Positions 37,727-47,339 of a stretch of 64,000 nt of DNA are shown here, one piece after another. The stretch spans positions 179,107 through 243,106 of the forward strand of contig NZ_PVBM01000007.1 of NCBI RefSeq assembly GCF_002968575.1. Reading direction: 5' to 3'. Below the pieces are notes generated by a model, which made no database searches, had not been told where the DNA came from, and saw nothing but the letters and a program-made list of their open reading frames with translations. The position numbers and the translations under genes were made by a program. The first letter of the stretch is position 1, and each line of letters begins with the position of its first letter. This stretch comes from Neorhizobium huautlense. GTDB taxonomy: Bacteria; Pseudomonadota; Alphaproteobacteria; Rhizobiales; Rhizobiaceae.

Positions 37727-38731
37727 ATGCCGGACAGGAATAATCCCGAGCCATCACTGAGAAAACGCAAGGCGTGGCGGTTTGCGGTGGAGCAAGCGCC
37801 ACCCATCTCCGATCTTTTCTCAACCGCAGACCAGCGAAGGAAATTCCGCCGCTACTGGATCGACGACAACCTCGGCAATGCGGTTGATCTGTTCGTGCAT
37901 TTCGGGCTCAAGCTGCTGACGATGGATGCATGCTCCAATTTCGGCCGCTGGCTCGGGCCCTTCGCGATCCCGAGGTTTCACCAGGTCGCCGTCAGACGAG
38001 GCCGCGCGACCCTTGCGCGCCTACTACCCGACAAAAGCGAAGCCGAACGGGAAACCATCCTGCGCCTAAACCAGGAAGCCCAGGGCAGGATCATGACGGA
38101 GTTTTCGGTGATCAACCGGCTTCTTCGTCATCCGGACCGGATCAAGCTTCACGATTTCCACCGCCTGGTCGGTTCCGTCCGTGCCGGCCCGACGATCATT
38201 GTTGGGATGCATCTGGGCAATTGGGAGATCGGGCCAACGATTCTCCACAACGAGGGGATCCGCCCCTATGCCAACTACATCCCCCCGAAAGGCCGGGCAA
38301 AGGCGTGGATTTCGGAGCGCGTGAGGCGCAAGGGCGGTCTGAACTTCCTGCCGCCCGGCGTTCAGGGCATAAGGCCGGCGGTCAAGGTGCTGAAGGAAGG
38401 CGGCGTCATCTCGATGTTCTGCGACGAGGGCGTTTCGGGAAAGATCCGCGGGCCATTCTTCGGCCGCAAGCCGCATCTGGAAGGCAATCTGGCCGTTGCA
38501 ATCCGCCTGGCAAGGTTGTCCGGCGCCAGGATCTGCCCCTGGTACAATATCCGGACCGAAGGGTTCCGCTTCGAGGCGCATTTCCTGCCGCCCATCACAT
38601 TGCCCGCGGAAGAGAAACCCGGCTCACGCCTGCTGGACGACGTGAAGCTGCTCAACGACGCGATCGAACCTGTCATCCGCGCGCATCTCGATCAGTGGTA
38701 TTTCCTCGACAACGCCTTAACTGATGCGTGA
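37727..38731 (+). CDS. LpxL/HtrB-like lipid A acyltransferase
   Basis: Membrane-associated acyltransferase of 334 residues of the LpxL/LpxM/HtrB superfamily. The catalytic H-x4-E is in GMHLGNWEIG; other features are FCDEGVSGKIRGPFFGRKPH and DQWYFLDNAL near the end. Unlike canonical LpxL it lacks an obvious N-terminal membrane helix and starts with a basic stretch (SLRKRKAWRF). It follows the P450 gene by 9 bp, so both are cotranscribed. Lipid A or another lipid acceptor is possible. Confidence 0.85.
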   Translation: MPDRNNPEPSLRKRKAWRFAVEQAPPISDLFSTADQRRKFRRYWIDDNLGNAVDLFVHFGLKLLTMDACSNFGRWLGPFAIPRFHQVAVRRGRATLARLLPDKSEAERETILRLNQEAQGRIMTEFSVINRLLRHPDRIKLHDFHRLVGSVRAGPTIIVGMHLGNWEIGPTILHNEGIRPYANYIPPKGRAKAWISERVRRKGGLNFLPPGVQGIRPAVKVLKEGGVISMFCDEGVSGKIRGPFFGRKPHLEGNLAVAIRLARLSGARICPWYNIRTEGFRFEAHFLPPITLPAEEKPGSRLLDDVKLLNDAIEPVIRAHLDQWYFLDNALTDA

Positions 38732-38767
38732 GGCTTAATTCCCGTCGTCAGCAAAAGGGTTTCCGTC

Positions 38768-39913
38768 ATGAATCTTTCCTTTTCCGAGACACGCTACCCC
38801 GCCATCGATAAAGCGATCGATACAGCGCTGACTTTGAAACGGCTGGTTGGAACCGTCGTTCTCATCGCAAAGGACGGCGAGACCGTCTATCGCCGGGCAG
38901 CAGGTTTTGCCGACCGCGAGGCCGGTATTCCGGTCAAGGAGAATACGATCTTCCGGCTTGCCTCCATCACCAAGCCGATCGTGACGATCGCGGCCATGCG
39001 GCTGGTGGAACAGGGCAGGATCGGTCTCGACGACCCGGTGACGAAGTGGCTGCCGGATTTTCGCCCGCGGCTCGAAGACGGCCGCGAACCGGTTATCCTG
39101 ATACGCCATCTGCTGACCCACACATCCGGCCTCAGCTATTGTTTCGCAGCGGAGAACGGCCCTTATGTGCGCGCCGGAGTATCCGACGGCGTCGATCAGC
39201 CGGGCCTGTCGCTTGCCGAAAACCTGCGCCGCATCGCGAGCGCGCCCCTGCTCTTCGAACCCGGCACCGGCTGGCAATATTCCGTCTCGATGGACGTCCT
39301 GGGCGGGGTCATCGAAAAGGAGACAGGCAAACGGCTGGGCGACGCGGTCGCGGAACTCGTCATGCGGCCGCTTGGCCTCTCCGATACGGCATTCACCGTC
39401 GTGGATAGAGACCGGCTGGCTGCCGCCTATGTCGACGGAACGCCCGAGCCGAAGCGCATGGGCGATACGGAAAAGCTATGGGCGCTGGACGGGTTCGTGA
39501 CCCTTGCGCCCGACCGCATCTTCAACCTCGACTCCTACCATTCCGGCGGCGGCGGCATGGCAGGCACCGCCGCCGACGTGCTCACCATATTGGAGACGAT
39601 CCGCAAGGGCGGTTCGCCGCTGCTTTCCGAAGCGACGGTCCGCCAGATGACGACCAATCAGGTCGGCGCCCTGCTCGAACCGACGCGGCCGGGTTTCGGT
39701 TTCGGCTTCGGATGGGCGGTCATCCTTGACCCCCAAGCCGCGGGCCTGCCGGTCTCACCCGGCAGCCTGCAATGGGGCGGCGTCTACGGCCACCACTGGT
39801 TCATCGATCCCGTCAGGAATGTCACTGCCGTCGGGCTTACCAATACGACACTCGAAGGGATGTGGGGCCAGTTCACGCTCGACCTGAAAAAGGCCGTCAG
39901 CGCGTCTTTCTAG
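38768..39913 (+). CDS. Beta-lactamase family serine hydrolase
   Basis: A 381-residue protein with the class C beta-lactamase/esterase fold. Ser66-x-x-Lys69 in LASITKPIVT is the nucleophile pair; the second motif is Tyr-Ser-Val in WQYSVSMDVL, and HHW in VYGHHWFIDP stands where KTG usually lies. No signal peptide is visible, so it is probably a cytoplasmic esterase or peptidase, not a resistance enzyme. 36 bp after the acyltransferase, same strand, and probably in its operon; a terminator follows. Confidence 0.88.
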   Translation: MNLSFSETRYPAIDKAIDTALTLKRLVGTVVLIAKDGETVYRRAAGFADREAGIPVKENTIFRLASITKPIVTIAAMRLVEQGRIGLDDPVTKWLPDFRPRLEDGREPVILIRHLLTHTSGLSYCFAAENGPYVRAGVSDGVDQPGLSLAENLRRIASAPLLFEPGTGWQYSVSMDVLGGVIEKETGKRLGDAVAELVMRPLGLSDTAFTVVDRDRLAAAYVDGTPEPKRMGDTEKLWALDGFVTLAPDRIFNLDSYHSGGGGMAGTAADVLTILETIRKGGSPLLSEATVRQMTTNQVGALLEPTRPGFGFGFGWAVILDPQAAGLPVSPGSLQWGGVYGHHWFIDPVRNVTAVGLTNTTLEGMWGQFTLDLKKAVSASF

Positions 39914-39934
39914 CGGATGCATGATGCATGTATT

Positions 39935-39963
39935 AGAAAGCCCGGCTCATCACCGGGCTTTCT
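39935..39963. terminator. Bidirectional terminator between beta-lactamase-fold gene and aspS
   Basis: Stem AGAAAGCCCGG / CCGGGCTTTCT (11 bp) with loop CTCATCA. It separates two convergent genes, and A/T flanks suit both directions. Confidence 0.85.
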
Positions 39964-39980
39964 TGGTTTAGAGGAAGCGC

Positions 39981-41768
39981 TCAGTCCTTCTTGGACGGCA
40001 CCACGCGGATTGCCAGTTCGCGAAGCTGTGTCGGCGTGGCCGGAGACGGCGCGCCCATCAACAGGTCCTGCGCCTGCTGGTTCATCGGGAACAGCGTGAT
40101 CTCGCGCAGGTTCTTGGCACCCGTCAGCAGCATGACGATACGGTCGACACCGGCCGCCATGCCGCCATGCGGCGGTGCGCCGTACTGGAAGGCGCGGTAA
40201 AGACCGCCGAAACGGTCTTCCACGTCCTGCTGGCTCAAGCCCACCATCTCGAAAGCCTTGACCATGGTTTCCGGCAACTGGTTACGGATCGAGCCCGAGG
40301 CGATTTCAAAGCCGTTGCAGACCATGTCGTATTGATAGGCCTTGATCGCCAGCGGCTCCTTGGTTTCGAGCGCTTCGAGACCGCCCTGCGGCATGGAGAA
40401 CGGGTTGTGGGCGAAGTCGATCTTCTTTTCGTCCTCGTTGTATTCGAAGAACGGGAAATCGACGATCCAGCAAAGCTCGTAACGATCGCGATCGATCAGG
40501 TTCAGCTCATCTGCTGCACGGTTACGCGCTTCGCCTGCAAATTTGTAGAACTTGCCGGGATCGCCGGCCACGAAGAAGCAGGCGTCGCCGGCTTCGAGGC
40601 CGAGCTGGGTTCGGACAGCTTCGGTGCGCTCCTCGCCGATGTTCTTGGCGAGCGGACCGGAGCCGCCGACCTTACCCTCTTCTTCCTTCCAGAAGATATA
40701 ACCGAGGCCCGGCTGGCCCTGGCTTTGCGCCCAGGCGTTCATGCGGTCGCAGAAGGCACGCGAACCGCCGGTCTTGGCCGGGATCGCCCAGACCTCGACC
40801 TTCGGGTTGGAGGCGATCATGTTGGCGAAGACCTTGAAGCCGGAGCCGGCGAAATGCTCGGTCACCGCTTCCATGACGATCGGGTTGCGCAGATCCGGCT
40901 TGTCGGAGCCGTATTTGCGGATCGCCTCGTCGTAGGGAATGCGCGGAAACACCTTGGTCACCGGCTTGCCTTCGGCAAACTCCTCGAAGATGCCGCGAAT
41001 GACCGGCTCCATCGTGTTCCAGACGTCCTCCTGGGTCACGAAGCTCATTTCGAGGTCGAGCTGGTAGAATTCGCCCGGCAGACGGTCGGCGCGCGGGTCT
41101 TCGTCGCGGAAACAGGGCGCGATCTGGAAATAGCGATCGAAGCCGGCGACCATCAAGAGCTGCTTATACTGCTGCGGCGCCTGCGGCAGGGCAAAGAACT
41201 TGCCCTCGTGGATACGGCTCGGGACCAGGAAGTCGCGCGCCCCTTCCGGCGAGGAGGCGGTCAGGATCGGCGTCGAATATTCGGTGAAGCCGACATTGGT
41301 CATCTCGCGGCGCATGGAAGCGATGATCTGGGTACGCTTGACGATGTTCTTGTGCAGCGTGTCGCGGCGCAGGTCGAGGAAGCGGTATTTCAGACGCACG
41401 TCTTCGGGATAATCCGGCTCGCCGAAGACCGGCAGCGGCAGTTCCTTGGAGGCGGCAAGGACCTCGATCTCCTGCGCATAAAGCTCGATCTCGCCGGTCG
41501 CCATGCCCTTGTTGACGGTGTCGTCCGAGCGCGCCTTGACGAGGCCGTCGATGCGGATCACCCATTCGCCGCGCACGGTCTCGGCGACCTTGAAAGCCGG
41601 GCTGTCCGGATCGGCAACCACCTGGGTCATGCCGTAGTGGTCGCGCAGATCGATAAACAGCACGCCGCCGTGATCTCGCACGCGATGCACCCAACCAGAC
41701 AGGCGGACGGTGGAACCGACATCGGACTTCCGAAGGGCGGCACAGGTGTGGCTGCGGTAACGGTGCAT
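39981..41768 (-). CDS. aspS: Aspartyl-tRNA synthetase (likely non-discriminating)
   Basis: Class IIb synthetase of 595 residues, full bacterial length with the GAD insertion. Anticodon domain [20 protein letters not shown]; motif 2 [10 protein letters not shown]; motif 3 [18 protein letters not shown]. His33 in RDHGG is the residue linked to non-discriminating enzymes in Pseudomonas (H31), where discriminating E. coli AspRS has Leu, so it probably also charges tRNA-Asn with GatCAB correcting it. ATG 41768 gives the family start; the open frame beyond is not used. Confidence 0.95.
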   Translation of the reverse strand: MHRYRSHTCAALRKSDVGSTVRLSGWVHRVRDHGGVLFIDLRDHYGMTQVVADPDSPAFKVAETVRGEWVIRIDGLVKARSDDTVNKGMATGEIELYAQEIEVLAASKELPLPVFGEPDYPEDVRLKYRFLDLRRDTLHKNIVKRTQIIASMRREMTNVGFTEYSTPILTASSPEGARDFLVPSRIHEGKFFALPQAPQQYKQLLMVAGFDRYFQIAPCFRDEDPRADRLPGEFYQLDLEMSFVTQEDVWNTMEPVIRGIFEEFAEGKPVTKVFPRIPYDEAIRKYGSDKPDLRNPIVMEAVTEHFAGSGFKVFANMIASNPKVEVWAIPAKTGGSRAFCDRMNAWAQSQGQPGLGYIFWKEEEGKVGGSGPLAKNIGEERTEAVRTQLGLEAGDACFFVAGDPGKFYKFAGEARNRAADELNLIDRDRYELCWIVDFPFFEYNEDEKKIDFAHNPFSMPQGGLEALETKEPLAIKAYQYDMVCNGFEIASGSIRNQLPETMVKAFEMVGLSQQDVEDRFGGLYRAFQYGAPPHGGMAAGVDRIVMLLTGAKNLREITLFPMNQQAQDLLMGAPSPATPTQLRELAIRVVPSKKD

Positions 41769-41874
41769 TTCAAAATATCCTGGACTGGTGCGTTTTGCGG
41801 CAATCGGCGTGCGAAGCACGGCCAGCCGGCTTTAAGGAAAATCGGCGGGAAAAGCGCATGGCCCGCCCTATTTG

Positions 41875-42807
41875 TCAAGGCTTGGCAGCGGAGACTGCCC
41901 TCAGCGGCGCCGCGGCGGCACCGTCCACAACCAGATTATCGGCCATGAAATCCACAAAGACGCGAATTTTTGGGGACAGGAAGCGACCGGTCGGCCAAAG
42001 CACACGGAAGGTTCCTGTCTGGACGATGTGGTCATCCAGCAGGGTGACGAGACGCCCGTCATCGAGCTGCGGTCCGATGACGAAGGGAGGGAGGCAAGCT
42101 ATGCCAAAACCTTGCTCGGCAAGATGGATGATCGGCTCAAGTGTGCTGGCGGTGACTGCGACCGGCAGGACCAAGCGCGCATTGCCGTCTTCAACGGCGA
42201 GCGGCCAGGGTTCGAGCTTGCCGGTACTTGGGTAACGATGGTGCAGACATCGGTGGTCCAGAAGATCCAGCGGCACTTTTGGCCGTCTCCATGCCTGGAT
42301 ATAACCGGGCGAGGCGACAATCCGATGGCAGAATGAGCCGAGCTTGCGATTCATCAAACGCGTGTCCCGTACTTCCCCGGTACGGATGACCGCGTCGAAC
42401 CCCTCTTCGATCACGTCGACCAGTCGATCGGTAAAGTCCAGATCCATGGTGATTTCGGGATAGGCGCGCATGAAGGCCGAGATGGTCGGCATCAGGAGCA
42501 TGCCAACCAGCGGCAGGCTGACGCGCAGTAAACCTCGGGGGGCTGCACGCAGCCGCGACAGTTCCGATTGCGCCACATCCAGTTCGGATAGGATACGCCG
42601 GCACGTATCCAGAAAATAACTGCCCTCCTCCGTCAGTGTCATGCTTCGCGTGGAGCGGTGGAAAAGGCGCACGCCCATCTCCTGCTCCAGCCTCGCCACC
42701 GCCTTGCCCACAGCGGAACTCGATATCCCGAGCCGCCTGGCGGCAGCGACGAAACTGCCACCCTCTGCCGCCTGAACGAAGATGTCGAGCGTTCCCAATC
42801 TATCCAT
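41875..42807 (-). CDS. LysR family transcriptional regulator
   Basis: A 310-residue LTTR: N-terminal winged helix (TLDIFVQAAEGGSFVAAARR, then GISSSAVGKAVARLEQEMGV), and the C-terminal ligand-binding domain from about residue 90. Divergent from a small ABM-fold gene across 128 bp that holds a palindrome. Typical LysR arrangement suggests it controls that gene. Effector unknown. The ATG at 42807 is favoured over upstream in-frame codons because it matches LTTR N-termini. Confidence 0.92.
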   Translation of the reverse strand: MDRLGTLDIFVQAAEGGSFVAAARRLGISSSAVGKAVARLEQEMGVRLFHRSTRSMTLTEEGSYFLDTCRRILSELDVAQSELSRLRAAPRGLLRVSLPLVGMLLMPTISAFMRAYPEITMDLDFTDRLVDVIEEGFDAVIRTGEVRDTRLMNRKLGSFCHRIVASPGYIQAWRRPKVPLDLLDHRCLHHRYPSTGKLEPWPLAVEDGNARLVLPVAVTASTLEPIIHLAEQGFGIACLPPFVIGPQLDDGRLVTLLDDHIVQTGTFRVLWPTGRFLSPKIRVFVDFMADNLVVDGAAAAPLRAVSAAKP

Positions 42808-42819
42808 TATCACTCCGAT

Positions 42820-42860
42820 TGCGGAATTTGCATCCGCACTGTTGCGAATAGCGGAATATT
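42820..42860. promoter_or_regulatory. LysR-type operator candidate
   Basis: TGCGGA-N7-TCCGCA (42820-42838) is a perfect 6-bp-arm palindrome, with T-N11-A inside, in the divergent region between the LysR gene and the ABM-fold gene. GCGGAATTT recurs as GCGGAATAT at 42851-42859, 30 bp (about three turns) away, which resembles the recognition/activation pair of LTTR sites. The function is inferred. Confidence 0.6.
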
Positions 42861-42935
42861 TATCTTTCATCATCACGTGGATATCCAGTGGACGCGGCAA
42901 AAAGGCCGCTTCCCGACCTAAAAAGGACTTCACTG

Positions 42936-43292
42936 ATGGATACGCTTCTTACCGCCGGCTTCTGCGCAACGCCGGAACCGACCACTTTCATCGTCAATGT
43001 CATCCACGCTCATCCAGGCAAGCAGGAAGAAGCCTTCCGCATCATTCAGGATGTCGTTCATTACGTCGCGGAACGGAAGGAAGGATTTCTCTGGAGCAAC
43101 CTCGCCAAAAGCACGGACGGCAAGACCGTGGTGAATATCGAAGCCATCCGCGATGCCGGCAACGTCGACGATTTCTTCTCCGATCCTGTCTTCCGCGAAA
43201 AGTTCCGCAAGCTCGACGAAGTCTCCACGTTTGAGTTCCACACCTATGGCGTCGACGACCTCATCCTGCCCAAGCTTGGCCAACAGGGTTAG
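42936..43292 (+). CDS. ABM-fold (antibiotic biosynthesis monooxygenase-like) protein
   Basis: A 118-residue dimeric alpha/beta-barrel protein. TTFIVNVIHAHPGKQEEAFR then AERKEGFLWSNLAKSTDGKT match the ABM/YgiN-like family. Members include quinone monooxygenases and haem-degrading enzymes, but many are untested, so no substrate is claimed. Preceded by AAGGAC; divergent from the LysR gene, likely its target. A strong terminator follows. Confidence 0.8.
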   Translation: MDTLLTAGFCATPEPTTFIVNVIHAHPGKQEEAFRIIQDVVHYVAERKEGFLWSNLAKSTDGKTVVNIEAIRDAGNVDDFFSDPVFREKFRKLDEVSTFEFHTYGVDDLILPKLGQQG

Positions 43293-43302
43293 CGCCACTG
43301 GG

Positions 43303-43330
43303 GCAGAAGCCCCGTCCGCGGGGCTTCTGC
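43303..43330 (+). terminator. Hairpin terminator after the ABM-fold gene
   Basis: Perfect 12-bp stem GCAGAAGCCCCG / CGGGGCTTCTGC with loop TCCG, 11 bp past the stop. No T-run follows on the plus strand, so strength is uncertain. Confidence 0.7.
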
Positions 43331-43452
43331 ATCCAACCACAGACTCCCGCACGAGAGGCCGGACAAGGTCGTTTTATGAGCTGTATTGAACATCGCTGAC
43401 GCGATAGAAACGCATTGTCATTTCCGACAGCGATTCTCTTCCCCCGGCACCC

Positions 43453-44691
43453 ATGAGCCACATCCGTCCGCTGATCCCCCTTCTCGTCACCGCAGGCATC
43501 CTGATCGGTGGCAATGGGCTGCAAGGCACGTATATCGCGCTGCGCGGCTCCGCCGAGGGCTTTTCCCCCTCCATCATCGGCATGATCGGCGCGGGCTACA
43601 GCGTCGGTTTTGCAGTCGGCTGCATCTATGTGACCCGCCTCTTGCGCGCCATCGGCCATATCCGGACCTTCGCCGCCATGGCGGCGATCGCCGCATCCGC
43701 GTCGCTCAGCGTCTCGATGATCATCGACCCGGCGTTCTGGTTCGTGATGCGCTTCGTGATCGGCATCGCCGTCGCGAGTCTCTTCGCCACGGTGGAAAGC
43801 TGGATCAACGCCAAGGTCACGAACGCCAACCGGGCTCGAACCCTCTCGGTCTATCGTCTCGTCGACCTGAGTTCAGTAACAATCGCTCAATACATTATCC
43901 CGGCGGCCGGCATAGACGGCTCGGTGGTCTTCAACATCATCGCAATCGCGCTGACGCTCTCGCTGGTGCCAATTTCGCTTGCGGATAAATCAGGGCCAGC
44001 GCCGCCTGAGGCTGTTGCCTTCGACCTGAAGGCGGTCTGGCGCATTTCCCCTCTCGCCGTCGTCGGTGTCGTTTCGGTCGGCCTGTCGATGGCGGCTTTC
44101 CGCAACATCGGTCCGATCTATGCGGAAGCGATCGGCATGAGCATCACCTCGATCGCCACGTTCATGAGCGCCGGCATCATCGGCGGCGTCGTGCTGCAAT
44201 ATCCGCTCGGCATCTATTCCGACAAGCTCGACCGCCGGCGCGTCATTCTCTGGACGACCTTCGGCTCGATCGTCACCGGCGCCTATCTCTCCTTCGGCGC
44301 CGGTGCGAGCGAGACGGCCAATATCATTGCCGTATTCCTGTTCGGCGCCTTCTCCATGCCGCTCTATTCGCTCTGTTCCGCTCATGGCAACGACTATGCC
44401 AGGCCTGGCGAACATGCGCTGGTTTCGGCAGGCCTGCTTTTCTATTGGTCGGCCGGAGCCACCGTCGGCCCTCTTCTGGCCTCCATTCTTCTCGAATATT
44501 ACGGGCCGCAGGCTTTCTTCGCCTATACCTCCTTCATCTTCCTCGGCTTCATGATCTTCACGCTGAGGCGGATGCGGGCGCGGCCCTCCGTGCCGCCGTC
44601 GCAGCGGACCTGGCGCTTCCGCGCGCTCTTGAGGACGTCGGCCTATTTCAACAAACTGGCCGGGCCGCCAGATAAAGATGAGCGAGAGTAA
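43453..44691 (+). CDS. Major facilitator superfamily transporter (YcaD-like)
   Basis: A 412-residue membrane protein with twelve hydrophobic segments. N-terminus MSHIRPLIPLLVTAGILIGG and the loop RLLRAIGHIRTF follow MFS patterns; between helices 8 and 9 GIYSDKLDRRRVI is the repeat of the basic signature. It resembles the YcaD/YfkF group of putative small-molecule exporters. Starts 160 bp after the ABM-fold gene. Substrate unknown. Confidence 0.85.
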   Translation: MSHIRPLIPLLVTAGILIGGNGLQGTYIALRGSAEGFSPSIIGMIGAGYSVGFAVGCIYVTRLLRAIGHIRTFAAMAAIAASASLSVSMIIDPAFWFVMRFVIGIAVASLFATVESWINAKVTNANRARTLSVYRLVDLSSVTIAQYIIPAAGIDGSVVFNIIAIALTLSLVPISLADKSGPAPPEAVAFDLKAVWRISPLAVVGVVSVGLSMAAFRNIGPIYAEAIGMSITSIATFMSAGIIGGVVLQYPLGIYSDKLDRRRVILWTTFGSIVTGAYLSFGAGASETANIIAVFLFGAFSMPLYSLCSAHGNDYARPGEHALVSAGLLFYWSAGATVGPLLASILLEYYGPQAFFAYTSFIFLGFMIFTLRRMRARPSVPPSQRTWRFRALLRTSAYFNKLAGPPDKDERE

Positions 44692-44768
44692 CGCTCAAGC
44701 CCTCTCCTGTATTGACATATGCGGCGGGAAGGAGAAGGAAAGCTGAGCACCCTCATGTGAATGAAACG

Positions 44769-45914
44769 ATGATCCAAACGACCGCCGCACTCGAAGAAGC
44801 CTGTATCAAGCTGGCCCAATCGGACTTCATCACCATCGATACCGAGTTCCTCAGGGAGACGACCTTCTGGCCGGAACTCTGCCTGATCCAGATGGCAAGC
44901 CCCACGCTCGAAGTGCTGGTCGATCCGCTCGCCAAGGGGCTTGACCTCAAGCCGTTCTTCGAGCTGATGGCGAACCCGGCGGTTACGAAGGTCTTTCACG
45001 CCGCAAGGCAGGATATCGAGATCGTCTATCATCTCGGAAACCTGGTGCCGCATCCGATCTTCGACACGCAGGTCGCAGCCATGGTCTGCGGCTTCGGCGA
45101 CTCGGTCTCCTATGATCAGCTCGTCAGCCGCATCAAGAGCGTGCATATCGACAAGTCCTCGCGCTTCACCGACTGGAGCCGCCGACCGTTGTCCGAAAAG
45201 CAGCTCGAATACGCTCTCGCGGATGTCACCCATCTGCGCGACGTCTATCTATTCCTGAAGGAAGAGCTGGAACGAGAAGGGCGGGCTTTGTGGCTGTCGG
45301 AAGAGATGGCGATCCTGGAGTCGCCCGCGACCTATGACCTGCATCCCGACGATGCATGGTTGCGCCTGAAGTCCCGTCTGAGAAAGCCTGCGGAGCTTGC
45401 AGTCCTCAAATTCGTCGCGGCCTGGCGGGAGCGCGAGGCGCGCAGCCGGAATGTGCCGCGCTCGCGCGTCTTGAAGGATGATGCGATCTACGAGATCGCC
45501 CAGCAGCAGCCAAAGGACACGGAAGCCATGTCACGCCTCAGGACGATTCCCAAGGGTTGGGAGCGTTCGGCCTCGGGCGCTGCAATCATTGAAGCGGTGA
45601 ATGCCGCGCTCGCCCTGCCGAAGACAGAGATGCCGCATGCGCCGAGGCATGTGCATGTACCGGAAGGCACGGCTGCGGCAGTGGAACTCCTCAAGGTTCT
45701 GCTGAAGCTGATCTCGGACCGCGAAGGCGTGGCTGCCAAGATCATCGCCAATACCGACGATCTCGAGAAGATCGCATCCGAGGGCGAAAAGGCGGAGGTG
45801 GCGGCGCTCCACGGCTGGCGGCGCGAACTCTTCGGCGAAACCGCCCTAAAGCTGATCGATGGCGGCGTAGGGCTGCGTTTTGTCAACAAGAAGGTCGAGG
45901 CCGTCGAGTTCTAG
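44769..45914 (+). CDS. rnd: Ribonuclease D
   Basis: 3'-5' exonuclease for tRNA maturation, 381 residues. DEDD exonuclease domain: TIDTEFLRETTFWPELCLIQ, VFHAARQDIEIVYHLG and YALADVTHLRDVY; a HRDC domain follows (about residues 205-285). ATG 44769 selected; earlier open codons are in a region without homology signs. Four bases separate it from DUF2891. Confidence 0.94.
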   Translation: MIQTTAALEEACIKLAQSDFITIDTEFLRETTFWPELCLIQMASPTLEVLVDPLAKGLDLKPFFELMANPAVTKVFHAARQDIEIVYHLGNLVPHPIFDTQVAAMVCGFGDSVSYDQLVSRIKSVHIDKSSRFTDWSRRPLSEKQLEYALADVTHLRDVYLFLKEELEREGRALWLSEEMAILESPATYDLHPDDAWLRLKSRLRKPAELAVLKFVAAWREREARSRNVPRSRVLKDDAIYEIAQQQPKDTEAMSRLRTIPKGWERSASGAAIIEAVNAALALPKTEMPHAPRHVHVPEGTAAAVELLKVLLKLISDREGVAAKIIANTDDLEKIASEGEKAEVAALHGWRRELFGETALKLIDGGVGLRFVNKKVEAVEF

Positions 45915-45918
45915 CGCC

Positions 45919-46923
45919 ATGCATCAGTCCCTCACCGCAGAAACCGCCCAGCAATTTGCGACGATTGCGCTCGGGCATGTGCGGCGGGAGTATCCGAACA
46001 AGCCTGCCAATGCCTTTGCCGGCCCAGAAGATGCCAGGACGCCCAGCCAGCTGCATCCGATCTTCTACGGTAGCCTCGACTGGCATTCCTGTGTCCACGG
46101 CTACTGGATGTTGGCCTATATCCTGCGCAAGTTTCCCGAAATTCCGGCCGCCGAAAGCATTCGCTCCTTGTTTGACGAGATGCTAGTGCCGGAAAATGTT
46201 GCCGGTGAATGCGCCTATATGGCGGCGCCGCTCGCCCGCGGATTCGAGCGCCCTTATGGCTGGGGCTGGCTGCTCAAGCTTTCCGCCGAATTGTATCTGC
46301 TCGATGAGCGCCGCTGGTTCGATAACCTGAAACCGCTCTCCGACGTGTTCGTCGGACGCTTTAGCGAATTCCTGCCGATCGCCACCTATCCGGTCCGGGT
46401 CGGCACGCATTTCAACACCGCCTTCGCCCTCAGGCTCGCAGCCGACTATGCCGAAGCGGTCGGCGACGCTGCCTTCGGAAATCTACTCCAGAAGACCGCA
46501 ATGCGGTGGTACGGCGGAGACGAAGCCTGCCCGGCCTGGGGCGAGCCTTCCGGCGATGATTTCCTCTCATCCGCACTGATCGAGGCAGAATGCATGCGTC
46601 GGCTGATGCCGGAATATGCCTTTATCCGGTGGTTCGACGGCTTCCTGCCAGCGATCAAAGCCGAGCAGCCCGCAACGCTCTTTTCGCCGGCCTCCGTTTC
46701 GGATCGCTCGGACGGTAAGATCGCCCACCTGGACGGATTGAACCTTTCCCGCGCCTGGTGCTGGCGTTCGCTTGCGAAAGCGCTGCCGGGAGCCGATCCC
46801 CGGCGGTCCGTCATGGAAAGAACCGCCGCGGAACATCTCGGCCATGCTCTCCCCCATGTCGCCGGCGACTATATGGGCGAACATTGGCTGGCGAGCTTTG
46901 CCGTGCTGGCGCTGGAGGCCTAG
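45919..46923 (+). CDS. DUF2891 family protein
   Basis: A 334-residue soluble protein with helix-rich alpha/alpha-barrel-like pattern. Family marks are ALGHVRREYPNKPANAF, LHPIFYGSLDWHSCVHGYWM and HLDGLNLSRAWCWRSLAKAL. It is known as a conserved uncharacterised family, resembling glycoside-hydrolase type helical barrels, but no activity is established. Starts 4 bp after rnd and so belongs to its transcript. Confidence 0.85.
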   Translation: MHQSLTAETAQQFATIALGHVRREYPNKPANAFAGPEDARTPSQLHPIFYGSLDWHSCVHGYWMLAYILRKFPEIPAAESIRSLFDEMLVPENVAGECAYMAAPLARGFERPYGWGWLLKLSAELYLLDERRWFDNLKPLSDVFVGRFSEFLPIATYPVRVGTHFNTAFALRLAADYAEAVGDAAFGNLLQKTAMRWYGGDEACPAWGEPSGDDFLSSALIEAECMRRLMPEYAFIRWFDGFLPAIKAEQPATLFSPASVSDRSDGKIAHLDGLNLSRAWCWRSLAKALPGADPRRSVMERTAAEHLGHALPHVAGDYMGEHWLASFAVLALEA

Positions 46924-46931
46924 TCTGTTGC

Positions 46932-47339
46932 TCAAGGGTGCATCTTCGCGCCCTTGGTGATCTTGTCGACGATCTTTTTTTCCGCTCTCAGCGCCAGGCC
47001 CACCAGCTTCGCATTGTCTGGCGCGAACTTGGCAAAAACCTCGCGGTTGGCGGCATCGTGGCCGGTCGCGAACATTTCCTCGATATAGGCCGAACTCGTC
47101 ACCTCGCGCTCCAGTGTGCGGCGGTGGACGGCCCGAAGCGTCTCCCGGTCCGCCGCCAGAACGACGATCGGCTGGATGCTCATCGGATTGTAGACATGGC
47201 CTGCCGCATCCCGATATGCTTCGCCGATGACCGCTGGATGCTGGGCGATGATGCCGCTCGTCAGGAATGCTGTCACGTTGAGCTCCTGCCAGGGAGCGAG
47301 GTCATCGCGAAGCACGATCGCGATCTTGGTATCGAACAT
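46932..47339 (-). CDS. DUF2000 family protein
   Basis: A 135-residue protein starting KIAIVLRDDLAPWQELNVTA, the DUF2000 family (peptidyl-tRNA hydrolase II-like fold predicted). No function assigned. Its ATG (complement of 47337-47339) shares two bases with the ATG of the divergent AraC gene at 47338. It converges with the DUF2891 gene at 8 bp. Confidence 0.85.
   Translation of the reverse strand: MFDTKIAIVLRDDLAPWQELNVTAFLTSGIIAQHPAVIGEAYRDAAGHVYNPMSIQPIVVLAADRETLRAVHRRTLEREVTSSAYIEEMFATGHDAANREVFAKFAPDNAKLVGLALRAEKKIVDKITKGAKMHP

Noticed and set aside
38768..39913. Beta-lactamase as antibiotic-resistance gene.
   Set aside because: It has the serine fold but no signal peptide and no canonical KTG/YAN set; an esterase or peptidase is more likely.
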